DNA from: DATGZX01 sp035296965
Lineage (GTDB): Bacteria > Planctomycetota > Planctomycetia > Gemmatales > Gemmataceae
DNA length: 6,552 bases
Assembly: GCA_035296965.1 (NCBI GenBank)
Contig: DATGZX010000349.1
Location: 1-6,552 of the forward strand
Direction: 5' to 3'
Of this stretch, positions 1 to 5,017 are shown one piece after another; within the stretch, counting starts at the first letter, position 1, and each line of letters opens with the position of its first letter. The translations under genes and the position numbers were made by a program. Under the pieces are notes generated by a model. The model searched no databases. It was not told where the DNA came from and saw only the letters and a program-made list of their open reading frames with translations.

Positions 1-127
1 CGCCACGCATGCGGAATGCGAGAGATTCGTGGTCGACTTGCTCCGCCAAGGTCAGTGGTTGACCATTGGCCGGAAGCATGGCCGGAGATGAGTGGTGGGA
101 AGCGCGAGCGTTCGCTAAGCTAGACAT
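1..127 (-). CDS. Possible N-terminus of a hypothetical protein, cut by the window edge
   Basis: A minus-strand frame opens with ATG at 127-125 and stays open to the left edge, giving 42 residues that begin MSSLANARASHHSSP and continue LPANGQPLTLAEQVD. A purine-rich stretch (AGGAAAGGGA on the minus strand) lies about 4 bases before this ATG and would serve as a ribosome binding site, which is why this start is preferred to the internal ATG at 79. The peptide looks like ordinary soluble protein, but I recognise no family. A codon-aligned plus-strand frame (2-91) is also open and also looks protein-like, so only one of the two can be real. The minus strand is favoured only because it has a start and a binding site. 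It may be host flanking DNA. Confidence 0.33.
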   Translation of the reverse strand, partial: MSSLANARASHHSSPAMLPANGQPLTLAEQVDHESLAFRMRG

Positions 128-161
128 TGCAGTCCCTTTCCTATGAAGGGGTTGCCACGCG

Positions 162-189
162 GGGCGGAGTGTTACCAGCACTCGCGCCC
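162..189. repeat. Imperfect hairpin (10-bp stem, one bulge)
   Basis: GGGCGGAGTG (162-171) pairs with CACTC (179-183) and CGCCC (185-189), leaving G184 bulged and a 7-base loop TTACCAG. No run of T follows on either strand, so a simple intrinsic terminator is not supported. It lies upstream of the possible minus-strand gene and could fold in its 5' leader. Confidence 0.45.
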
Positions 190-783
190 TGCCTTTCGTT
201 TGGCCGATCCCGGAAACAAAGGTCCGATGGATCGACGTTCGGACAACATGCCGAACATTCCCAAGTATGAAGGACGATTGCTAAATTGTCAAACGTGTTG
301 ACAAAAACATACACTCTTGGTGTTGTTAGTTCAACGTGTGGTCCTATTATGTTACGGGTGCATGTGCATGTTCAATGAGTGGTCCTCAGTTGCTATGTGT
401 ATATATATTTTCATCACCCCATGATGCACGAGCCATCGTCCCACCACGCTTGCACCCAAAAACCCAAGGCCCCCCAAGCGCGTTGCTATCTATCAGTACC
501 CTCTTGCCGCAGTTTCTTGCGCGCCTGGGGTAAAGGTCCTACGTTTGTAGTACGTGATCCGAAAATTACGCGAAAGTTCGGTGTTTTCCACGGAAAGGTG
601 GCGTAGCGAAGTATCTCAGGCGGACCGGCGGCTCGTCTCGGAAGGGCCAATGCCGACAACACTGTCGCTATTTATACTCCCAGCGCCCCATACTGCCTCA
701 TCCAAGCGCGGTGGGGCCGATCGGGTTGTGCAGCGTGCGCAGCGTGTTCCGCCTGGTGCACGGGTTGGCTCAAACGACAACAC

Positions 784-866
784 TGACGCTATGACGCTAT
801 GACGCAGGCTTTCTAGCCTGGAGACGACGATCGAGATTAGGCTGGTGCGTATGACGCTATGACGCA
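784..866. repeat. Cluster of 8-bp direct repeats TGACGCTA
   Basis: TGACGCTA occurs in tandem at 784-791 and 792-799, followed by TGACGCA at 800-806. A second block has TGACGCTA at 852-859 and TGACGCA at 860-866. The 16-mer ATGACGCTATGACGCA is therefore present twice, at 791-806 and 851-866, exactly 60 bp apart. A perfect 6-bp hairpin (CAGGCT, loop TTCT, AGCCTG; 805-820) follows the first block. Regular direct repeats of this kind can be protein-binding iterons, but no binding protein can be assigned. Confidence 0.6.
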
Positions 867-1230
867 AGCCATGTGCCTTGGTATATGCAACGAGCGTGTA
901 TGTGTGCTTACATTAGTATTATTATGTGGTGAATAGAAGCAAATATTACGGATCAACGCCCCATACTGTACAGTAGTCACCCACATGGCACCATTGGACT
1001 TAAAGACCCAGGAAGGCCCCCAATCGTTCATGTAGTCATAGGTTACGTTATGAACTTGGAATTTTTGATGGTCCAGACATCGTCCTACCTTTCTCGCATA
1101 TCGCACCTAAACGCCCGGGAAGGGCCTGGCAGGCCCGTGGCGAGGCGTTCAGCATAGGGCCTGGGTTGATTTACGTTCTCGCTCTGCGAGAGCGCCTAGG
1201 GCCTCTGGACACGTCCCCCACGTCGATCAC

Positions 1231-1536
1231 GACCACGACCCACGTCCCACTGAAGCAGCCGATCGGCTTGAAAGGTCTGGGGCGACATTATTGGCGGAGC
1301 AACCGGAGTCGCTGGCAGCAATCCACGCCAATATTGACGCAATCGAAAATTCCGTGAAAATCGATTTCGCGTTACAGTTGTAGGACAGATACTTAGTTAG
1401 TGAAGAGAGCGTCGTTCGCTCGCAGAGCGGGATCGCCACTGAACCACCGACACCGAGACCCACGACGGGGATTCACGCGCCGCTGACCGACGACGAGAAG
1501 GCGCGGCTGGCACTTCCCCCGGGTTCAGGGTGGTAG
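1231..1536 (+). pseudogene. Remnant of an unidentified gene with an in-frame TAG
   Basis: One plus-strand frame gives protein-like sequence on both sides of a TAG at 1381-1383. The first part includes EAADRLERSGATLLAEQPES and IHANIDAIENSVKIDFALQL (about 1252-1380), which looks like an amphipathic helical region. After the TAG the same frame continues DRYLVSEESVVRSQSGIATE and then LTDDEKARLALPPGSGW, ending at a second TAG (1534-1536). There is no convincing start codon or ribosome binding site, and upstream of about 1231 the same frame becomes Arg/His-rich and unconvincing, so the 5' end is probably lost or frameshifted. No family is recognised. It could equally be two unrelated chance open stretches. 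The call rests only on amino-acid composition and frame continuity. Confidence 0.3.
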
Positions 1537-1713
1537 CCGTCGTCGCCGTGAATAACCCCGTGGTTCGAGGTGCAACCAGGTAACCGGTTCGCCTCTCTGC
1601 CCTACGCGGGCTGTCCGGCTCATGAATCGGCTGTGCCCCTGGTCGCTGTCGCTGGGGGCTACGCCGAACCGCTGCCGCGAGCAAGGATGTTTTCGTTTAC
1701 GTTTCGTGTTTCA

Positions 1714-1735
1714 CGGTTTCCCGGTTTCCCGGTTC
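1714..1735. repeat. 8-bp tandem repeat CGGTTTCC
   Basis: CGGTTTCC occurs at 1714-1721 and 1722-1729, followed by the partial copy CGGTTC at 1730-1735. The flanks are also strongly pyrimidine-biased on this strand (TTTTCGTTTACGTTTCGTG before it, CGGTTTTCGCG about 35 bases after). It may belong to the same control region as the 11-bp repeats that follow. Confidence 0.6.
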
Positions 1736-1783
1736 GTGCACTGCACATGAACATCAAAAACTCAAGTTTTCGGTTTTCGCGTT

Positions 1784-1838
1784 CCACCCAGGCACCACCC
1801 AGGCACCACCCAGGCACCACCCAAACACCACCCAGATC
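1784..1838. repeat. 11-bp tandem repeat, five copies (candidate iterons)
   Basis: CCACCCAGGCA is repeated head to tail at 1784-1794, 1795-1805 and 1806-1816. Two diverged copies follow: CCACCCAAACA (1817-1827) and CCACCCAGATC (1828-1838). The period of 11 bp is close to one helical turn, so every copy presents the same DNA face. The array lies about 195 bp before the RHH gene and about 480 bp before the polymerase-like gene. Iterons of replicons usually sit upstream of the initiator gene, so an origin role is a fair guess but is unproven. Replication slippage of a neutral sequence is the alternative. Confidence 0.75.
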
Positions 1839-1884
1839 ACTCCTAGACCATAATGATGTAACTTTTGGGGAATGACTCCGTTTA

Positions 1885-1909
1885 TTTCACCGTGTCGTGA
1901 AACATTTTT
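1885..1909 (+). terminator. Weak hairpin followed by a T run
   Basis: TTTCAC (1885-1890) pairs with GTGAAA (1897-1902) around a 6-base loop, and ATTTTT follows at 1904-1909. The stem is short and AT-containing, so termination would be weak. The arms could instead be an operator half-site pair for a regulator. It lies just before the RHH gene set and would insulate it from transcription coming from the left. Confidence 0.3.
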
Positions 1910-2032
1910 GACTTGCTGTGGGAGATACTCCAGGATGTTTGGAACACTTTATATATGGGGAAGCAAAAAGCTTTCTGTCAGCCAGCCGTGCAATAACCAG
2001 CGCCACGCCCAACCCGAAGGGAAGTGTTTCAA

Positions 2033-2233
2033 ATGCGACCACTGAGTTCAACAAAGACGACCCAGATCTCGGTCAATGTCCCGCTGTGGATCGCCACGGC
2101 GATCGACGCGGTTGCCAAGCGTGACTTCGCCTCGCGCTCCCAGGTTGTTACAAGAGTGCTCATGAACGCCGCGAGGGATTTTGCCCCCGAGGACGCGGAC
2201 ATCCCGGACCCTGTGGACTTCGAGAACGTTTAG
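2033..2233 (+). CDS. Ribbon-helix-helix DNA-binding protein
   Basis: A 66-residue protein with the ribbon-helix-helix pattern of Arc/CopG-type repressors. It has a strand QISVNVP (residues 11-17), helix 1 from about 18 to 30 (LWIATAIDAVAKR), and a turn followed by helix 2 at about 34-50 (SRSQVVTRVLMNAARDF). An acidic tail ends FENV. RHH proteins act as dimers whose paired strands read the DNA major groove. The ATG at 2033 is chosen over the in-frame GTG at 2024 because the purine run AAGGGAAG (2017-2024) sits 8 bases before it. The stop codon TAG overlaps the AGGAGG of the next small ORF. As first gene before the polymerase-like gene it is likely a copy-number or expression regulator, like CopG in plasmids. 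An antitoxin role is less likely because no toxin-like partner follows. Confidence 0.82.
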   Translation: MRPLSSTKTTQISVNVPLWIATAIDAVAKRDFASRSQVVTRVLMNAARDFAPEDADIPDPVDFENV

Positions 2234-2245
2234 GAGGACTGAGAA

Positions 2246-2353
2246 ATGAACAAAGAGCCGCCAGCGGCAACTGGCGGCTCTTGCACCAAACCTACTGACC
2301 TACAAGAAGTGTACCACAGATGGCCACCAAACCAAAGGCTTATGTACCACTGA
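2246..2353 (+). CDS. Possible 35-aa leader peptide overlapping the polymerase-like gene
   Basis: ATG at 2246 follows a perfect AGGAGG (2232-2237) with 8 bases between. This Shine-Dalgarno is clearly stronger than the weak AAGAAG before the polymerase-like gene. The frame runs 35 codons (starting MNKEPPAATGGSC, ending NQRLMYH) to TGA at 2351-2353. It overlaps the first 34 bases of the polymerase-like gene in a different frame. The peptide has no domain and no obvious homologue. Its codons pass through the 12-bp hairpin at 2253-2282, so translating it would melt that hairpin. This layout resembles leader ORFs that couple translation to plasmid initiator genes, such as repY-repZ of IncI plasmids and tap-repA of IncFII plasmids. 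That parallel is inference. The ORF may also be chance, with the AGGAGG serving no start. Confidence 0.4.
   Translation: MNKEPPAATGGSCTKPTDLQEVYHRWPPNQRLMYH
2253..2282 (+). promoter_or_regulatory. Perfect 12-bp hairpin in the leader of the polymerase-like gene
   Basis: AAGAGCCGCCAG (2253-2264) pairs perfectly with CTGGCGGCTCTT (2271-2282) across the 6-base loop CGGCAA. Only two Ts follow the stem, so it is not a good intrinsic terminator. It starts 5 bases after the ATG of the small leader ORF and ends 37 bases before the start of the polymerase-like gene. A role as attenuator or translational gate for that gene fits the position best. The pairing is certain; the role is inferred. Confidence 0.75.
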
Positions 2354-3870
2354 AGATCGTCGCCTATCAAGGACAGCACGAATTAGTCCAATTCGCCTTT
2401 AAGGCCGCTGGCCTTGAACACCTCACTGATCATGCCATGTACTGGCTTTACTTGCTTGCTGGCAGGAGCAACGACTACTGGAAGCAGGACGTGGGCATTC
2501 CGGTTCCGGTTCACGCGAAGCTATCTCGTCTCCTGCTTGGGAGGAACCGAGGGTGCACGGCCATGGTCAATACACTTCTCGGCTCTGGGATCATCGAGAC
2601 GGACGGCTATTTTCGTCCAGGAGCCGAGAGTCGCAAGTTCCGGATCAACCCAGCGATCACGCAGAGACCGACGGAGCGATACGAGATCGAGGGACGGCTC
2701 GCTGAAACCTTTCGGAAGGCAGCAGCAAAAATCAGAGCCAAGTGGCACAGGGGCGTGCTCGACAGCCTTAAGTGCCCCCGCTTCGTATTCGATTACCTGC
2801 TCAGCGTGCATCGTCAGATCAAGATCAGCCCGCAGGCCCGCATCGACCTTGACGCCGACGCCGCCGAAGCCGAGCGCCAACATTGTCGCATTATCGACTA
2901 CTCCTACTGGTTCACGCTCGATTCCCTCGAACGAATGGGGTCGATGGATGACAGTGAGCTTCTGACCGAGTGCGACTACTCGAGACTGCATAGCCCAGTG
3001 TCTCGGGCTTGGAGTGGCTTCCGTCGTTACATGTCTCTCAACGGCGAACCACTTGCCTCATGCGACATCAAGAACTCCCAACCATTTCTCCTGGGTGTGC
3101 TCTTTGAGAAGGTGGCAGATATTCTCGACAAGGCATCCGAGATGCCCTCAGAGGTTCAGGGGAAAGACTACCTGTCCACGACCCTCACTGAGTTCCTGGA
3201 CATGCTGGTGGCTCCGGCAGACGTTAACGTGGCCCTTGTGGGCTACATGATGAAGCGGTTCACTGACATGGGCTCCGAAGAGGCAAGCAACCTGAGACAC
3301 GACCTTAGTGGACTCGCGAAAAACGGTGGACTGTACGAGCACATGATGGCCCTATCAGGATTCGAGGGAACAAGGTCTGATTTCAAGCAGGAGTTCTTTG
3401 CAGCTTTCTACGGCAAACCGGCAATCGCACAGCACATGCCGACCTGGAAGAGCTTCCAGAAAGCCTTCCCGGATCTTGCCAGGGAGATTGATCTGGCCAA
3501 GGCGGAGGATTACACGGTTTTGCCGGTCCTGATGCAGATGGTCGAGGGCCATTTCATGTTCCACCACGTCGCCAAGCGGCTCCTGGAACGCGGAGTCACC
3601 TTCATCACCCTGCATGACGCGATCATCACGCCGTCCAGCGAGATCACCGAAGCCAAGAAGATCATGGCGCAAGTGCTTGCCGAGTGCGGCCTACAACCGA
3701 CACTCGCTGTGGAGGACAAGCAAGAGAAGCGATTACCAAGATCACGGCCGCGCGAATTCTCACACAAGAATATGACAAGACATCGAAAAGAAGCACAAAA
3801 GAAGGTGCACGTACAGCAAGCGGACGAAGCCATCCTGTCGTGGGAGGATGAGGAGTTATGTTGGGCTTAA
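2320..3870 (+). CDS. Winged-helix / family-A-type polymerase palm protein, putative element replication protein
   Basis: 516 residues. Residues about 35-110 look like a winged helix: helices around DHAMYWLYLLAG and LLGRNRGCTAMVNTLLGSGI, then IIETDGYFRPG and SRKFRIN as wing. The C-terminal half carries superfamily A polymerase motifs: RLHS (222-225, matching RLSS before motif A), motif A with catalytic Asp in SCDIKNSQP (D249), motif B RSDFKQEFFAAFYG (R352, K356, F360, Y364, G365, the same spacing as R754/K758/F762/Y766/G767 of E. coli Pol I), and motif C TLHDAI (H432, D433). No 3'-5' exonuclease motifs are visible. The A-B gap is longer and the B-C gap shorter than in Pol I. A basic tail (about 469-496) ends in an acidic segment. 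The start at 2320 has only a weak AAGAAG. Polymerase activity is inferred from motifs. It could be a DNA polymerase, a primase-like enzyme or a single-subunit RNA polymerase relative. Confidence 0.85.
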   Translation: MATKPKAYVPLKIVAYQGQHELVQFAFKAAGLEHLTDHAMYWLYLLAGRSNDYWKQDVGIPVPVHAKLSRLLLGRNRGCTAMVNTLLGSGIIETDGYFRPGAESRKFRINPAITQRPTERYEIEGRLAETFRKAAAKIRAKWHRGVLDSLKCPRFVFDYLLSVHRQIKISPQARIDLDADAAEAERQHCRIIDYSYWFTLDSLERMGSMDDSELLTECDYSRLHSPVSRAWSGFRRYMSLNGEPLASCDIKNSQPFLLGVLFEKVADILDKASEMPSEVQGKDYLSTTLTEFLDMLVAPADVNVALVGYMMKRFTDMGSEEASNLRHDLSGLAKNGGLYEHMMALSGFEGTRSDFKQEFFAAFYGKPAIAQHMPTWKSFQKAFPDLAREIDLAKAEDYTVLPVLMQMVEGHFMFHHVAKRLLERGVTFITLHDAIITPSSEITEAKKIMAQVLAECGLQPTLAVEDKQEKRLPRSRPREFSHKNMTRHRKEAQKKVHVQQADEAILSWEDEELCWA

Positions 3871-3883
3871 TCCAGATGTGGGT

Positions 3884-3891
3884 AGGTGATC
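3884..3891 (+). promoter_or_regulatory. Ribosome binding site that decides the start of the PC4-like gene
   Basis: AGGTGATC matches eight bases of the anti-Shine-Dalgarno tail of 16S rRNA and lies 5 bases before the ATG at 3897. This supports 3897 over the upstream in-frame ATGs at 3858 and 3876. The ATG at 3858 has its AGGAG only 2 bases away, though GGGAGG (3842-3847) is better spaced for it. Confidence 0.6.
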
Positions 3892-3896
3892 ATATA

Positions 3897-4364
3897 ATGG
3901 AGAGATGGAAACTGATCATAAGTAGCAGCGACGAGTTACGCAACCGTGCCGAGCAACTTCGCCAGGCGAACCTGCCATTTCGGAGCACCGCAACCGCGCC
4001 GGTAGAAAACGGCCCCAGGGTCGCCACCATCGCTCGGTCGGCCGACGAGGAGATGCGCGTGAATTGGTCGGAATTTGAATGCCGTTCATTTGTTCAAATC
4101 AGGATCTGGAAACACCGATCGGGTCAGTGGTGGCCCGACGTCAAGCGCGGGTTGTGCGTGCGCATCCGGGAGCTGCCCAGCTTTGCCGCCGCAATCGCCG
4201 ACTGCCTCGACCTGATGGAAGCCCAACGGCGCGAACGGCAGGAGAATCAGGCGAACCGGCCCGTGCCGCCCCGGGAGACCACCCCGATAGCCGAGCGGAG
4301 AACGGACCCACTGCCGCTCCAGGCGCACGAGCCGGGCGAGTTCGACGAGTTCGCGACGGGGTGA
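3897..4364 (+). CDS. PC4-like protein, putative single-stranded DNA-binding protein
   Basis: 155 residues from the ATG at 3897; 168 if the ATG at 3858, overlapping the previous gene by 13 bases, is used. Residues about 58-108 follow the PC4 (transcriptional coactivator p15) pattern: aromatic and basic strands SFVQIRIWKH, a turn RSGQWWPDVKRGLCVRI matching the family's G-x-W-x-P-x-x-K-G core, then a helix LPSFAAAIADCLDLMEAQ. Bacterial PC4-like proteins bind single-stranded DNA as dimers. The N-terminal 50 residues and the Pro/Arg/Glu-rich tail (110-155) look disordered, and the tail ends acidic (EPGEFDEFATG), as in many SSB proteins. It starts 26 bases after the polymerase-like gene, so both are probably co-transcribed. 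A replication accessory role is inferred from that. Confidence 0.72.
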   Translation: MERWKLIISSSDELRNRAEQLRQANLPFRSTATAPVENGPRVATIARSADEEMRVNWSEFECRSFVQIRIWKHRSGQWWPDVKRGLCVRIRELPSFAAAIADCLDLMEAQRRERQENQANRPVPPRETTPIAERRTDPLPLQAHEPGEFDEFATG

Positions 4365-4379
4365 GAGTGCAAGCTTTCC

Positions 4380-4391
4380 GCCAACGTTGGC
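4380..4391. promoter_or_regulatory. 12-bp perfect palindrome, possible operator
   Basis: GCCAACGTTGGC is a perfect inverted repeat with no spacer, 15 bases after the PC4-like gene stop and about 150 bases before the excisionase-like gene. Its size suits a dimeric regulator such as an RHH protein, but no second copy is seen in the window. The role is a guess. Confidence 0.35.
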
Positions 4392-4487
4392 TGAGACATG
4401 AAGATATGCGTGTAACTATGAGCAGCGCCCGGCATGTCTCGGTCGTCCCGATGGCGTGGCGATTCGAGTGCTGATATCACGACCACA

Positions 4488-4515
4488 TTGTCATGCGTTC
4501 TGTACCGTTTAGAGT
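4488..4515 (+). promoter_or_regulatory. Candidate promoter for the excisionase-like gene
   Basis: TTGTCA (4488-4493) and TAGAGT (4510-4515) are separated by 16 bases and match the sigma-70 consensus in 5 of 6 and 4 of 6 positions. Transcription would start about 15-20 bases before the ATG at 4539. The 174-base gap before this gene supports a separate promoter. Planctomycete promoters are poorly defined, so this remains weak. Confidence 0.3.
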
Positions 4516-4538
4516 TGACATTCAGAGAGAAAACAACC

Positions 4539-4832
4539 ATGAAACTGATGATACCCGCCGCCCGCCGCAAGCTCGCCGTGTACGATCCCGAACCTGCCGA
4601 TGCCATCGACCACCAGCCCGAGGACGCCAAGCCCGGTCGAATATTGCCCGTCGACATGGAGCCGATGCTTGGCATGGGTGAACTGGCCGCGTTTTTGAGC
4701 TGCTCTCGCCGCCTCGTGGAGCGCATGCGCTCCGCCGGGAAGGTCCCCAAGCCTGACATGCACGTCGGCCGATGCCCGAGGTGGACGCCTGCCACGATTC
4801 GGACTTGGATCAAAAGTGGTGGCAAGCCATAG
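4539..4832 (+). CDS. Excisionase-like helix-turn-helix protein (AlpA/Xis, MerR-type fold)
   Basis: 97 residues. The C-terminal half is a compact winged helix of the excisionase/AlpA kind: GMGELAAFLSCSRRLVERMR (about 45-64) as the HTH pair, then SAGKVPKP and HVGRCPRW as the turn and wing, and TPATIRTWIKSG as the closing helix. Small proteins of this type bend DNA at attachment sites and steer the integrase towards excision. Encoding it just upstream of int, same strand, fits that role. The N-terminal 40 residues (MKLMIPAARRKLAVYDPEPA and a Pro/Asp-rich stretch) look like a flexible arm. The start at 4539 has a GAGAGA 8 bases upstream. An in-frame ATG at 4434 extends into non-coding DNA without support. 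A plain transcription regulator is the alternative. Confidence 0.8.
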   Translation: MKLMIPAARRKLAVYDPEPADAIDHQPEDAKPGRILPVDMEPMLGMGELAAFLSCSRRLVERMRSAGKVPKPDMHVGRCPRWTPATIRTWIKSGGKP

Positions 4833-4876
4833 ATGCCGCCCGCGTGGCGTAATCGAAACGACCCCCACGCTCTGGC

Positions 4877-4893
4877 GGATCGCCAAGCGATCC
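4877..4893. repeat. Hairpin with GGATCGC arms
   Basis: GGATCGC (4877-4883) pairs with GCGATCC (4887-4893) across CAA. No T run follows, so it is not a typical terminator. The same GGATCGC heptamer opens a second inverted repeat about 79 bp downstream. Confidence 0.5.
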
Positions 4894-4953
4894 AGACCGA
4901 GACACGTATTGACCCGACGCCTGATTGACGATACTTTGGGGAGAGTCGGGGAA

Positions 4954-4976
4954 CGGGATCGCTTGCAACGATCCCG
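4954..4976. repeat. Hairpin with CGGGATCG arms upstream of int
   Basis: CGGGATCG (4954-4961) pairs with CGATCCCG (4969-4976) around the loop CTTGCAA, which itself contains the palindrome TTGCAA. It lies 41 bases before the int start. Together with the hairpin at 4877-4893 it may be a binding site for a regulator or the excisionase-like protein, or a leader structure. Between the two, TTGACC (4909-4914) and TACTTT (4932-4937) form only a poor promoter match. Confidence 0.5.
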
Positions 4977-5017
4977 CCCCCTTGATTCGACCCCTGACTT
5001 AGACAGGAGAGGAACCC

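Larger units (their letters stand above)
128..1230. other. Gene-free stretch with scattered hairpins and short repeats
   Basis: No frame here gives a convincing protein. The open frames at 336-606, 554-802, 616-867 and 837-1106 translate to low-complexity or Arg/Ser/Cys-rich peptides without ribosome binding sites or recognisable motifs. The part from about 300 to 1080 is visibly richer in A+T than the coding part of the window, for example around 395-415 and 895-960. Promoter-like hexamers occur (TTGTTA 323-328 and TATTAT 345-350, spacer 16), but nothing downstream looks transcribed for a purpose. The heptamer AGGGCCT occurs three times (1121, 1156, 1198), and a 7-bp-arm palindrome GGGCCTG-G-CAGGCCC lies at 1122-1136. 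The stretch could be decayed DNA or a long regulatory or RNA region. Confidence 0.6.
1537..2015. other. Non-coding stretch upstream of the element's gene set, rich in short repeats
   Basis: The open frame at 1570-1875 encodes a repeat-driven, unconvincing peptide and is not called. The stretch holds an 8-bp tandem repeat, an 11-bp tandem repeat, a short palindrome (AAAACT-CA-AGTTTT, 1757-1770), and a hairpin followed by a T run. An AT-rich TATATAT (1950-1956) could be a -10 region for the gene at 2033, but no well-placed -35 hexamer is visible. The density of small repeats immediately before a replication-like gene set suggests a control or origin region. Confidence 0.5.

Noticed and set aside
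2..91. Plus-strand open frame ending RKHGRR at TGA 89-91
   Set aside because: It is codon-aligned antisense to the minus-strand frame that has a start and a ribosome binding site. It could still be a gene tail, but the window edge gives no way to decide.
298..326. TTGACA as a promoter -35
   Set aside because: At 17 bases the downstream hexamer TGTTGT matches the -10 consensus in only half its positions and no gene follows.
336..1106. Several open frames of 65-89 codons on both strands
   Set aside because: Peptides are compositionally odd, lack binding sites and motifs, and overlap each other.
1381..1383. TAG recoding as a sense codon in this organism
   Set aside because: The RHH and Xis-like genes end naturally at TAG, so reassignment is not supported.
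1554..1575. GTGGTTCGAGG as a tRNA T-arm fragment marking the left attachment site
   Set aside because: Only about 8 bases match the tRNA T-loop region and the flanking arms do not pair, so it is not a convincing copy of the 3' end.
1784..1838. CRISPR array
   Set aside because: Units are 11 bp with no unique spacers between them, so this is a simple tandem repeat.
1570..1875. 101-codon plus-strand frame
   Set aside because: Much of it is the translation of the tandem repeats. There is no binding site and no recognisable fold.
2033..2353. RHH protein as antitoxin with the small ORF as toxin
   Set aside because: The 35-residue peptide is neither hydrophobic nor like any known toxin, and its position over the next gene start suggests leader function.
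2521..2991. 156-codon minus-strand frame inside the polymerase-like gene
   Set aside because: It is a shadow of the 516-residue gene, whose motifs establish the plus strand.
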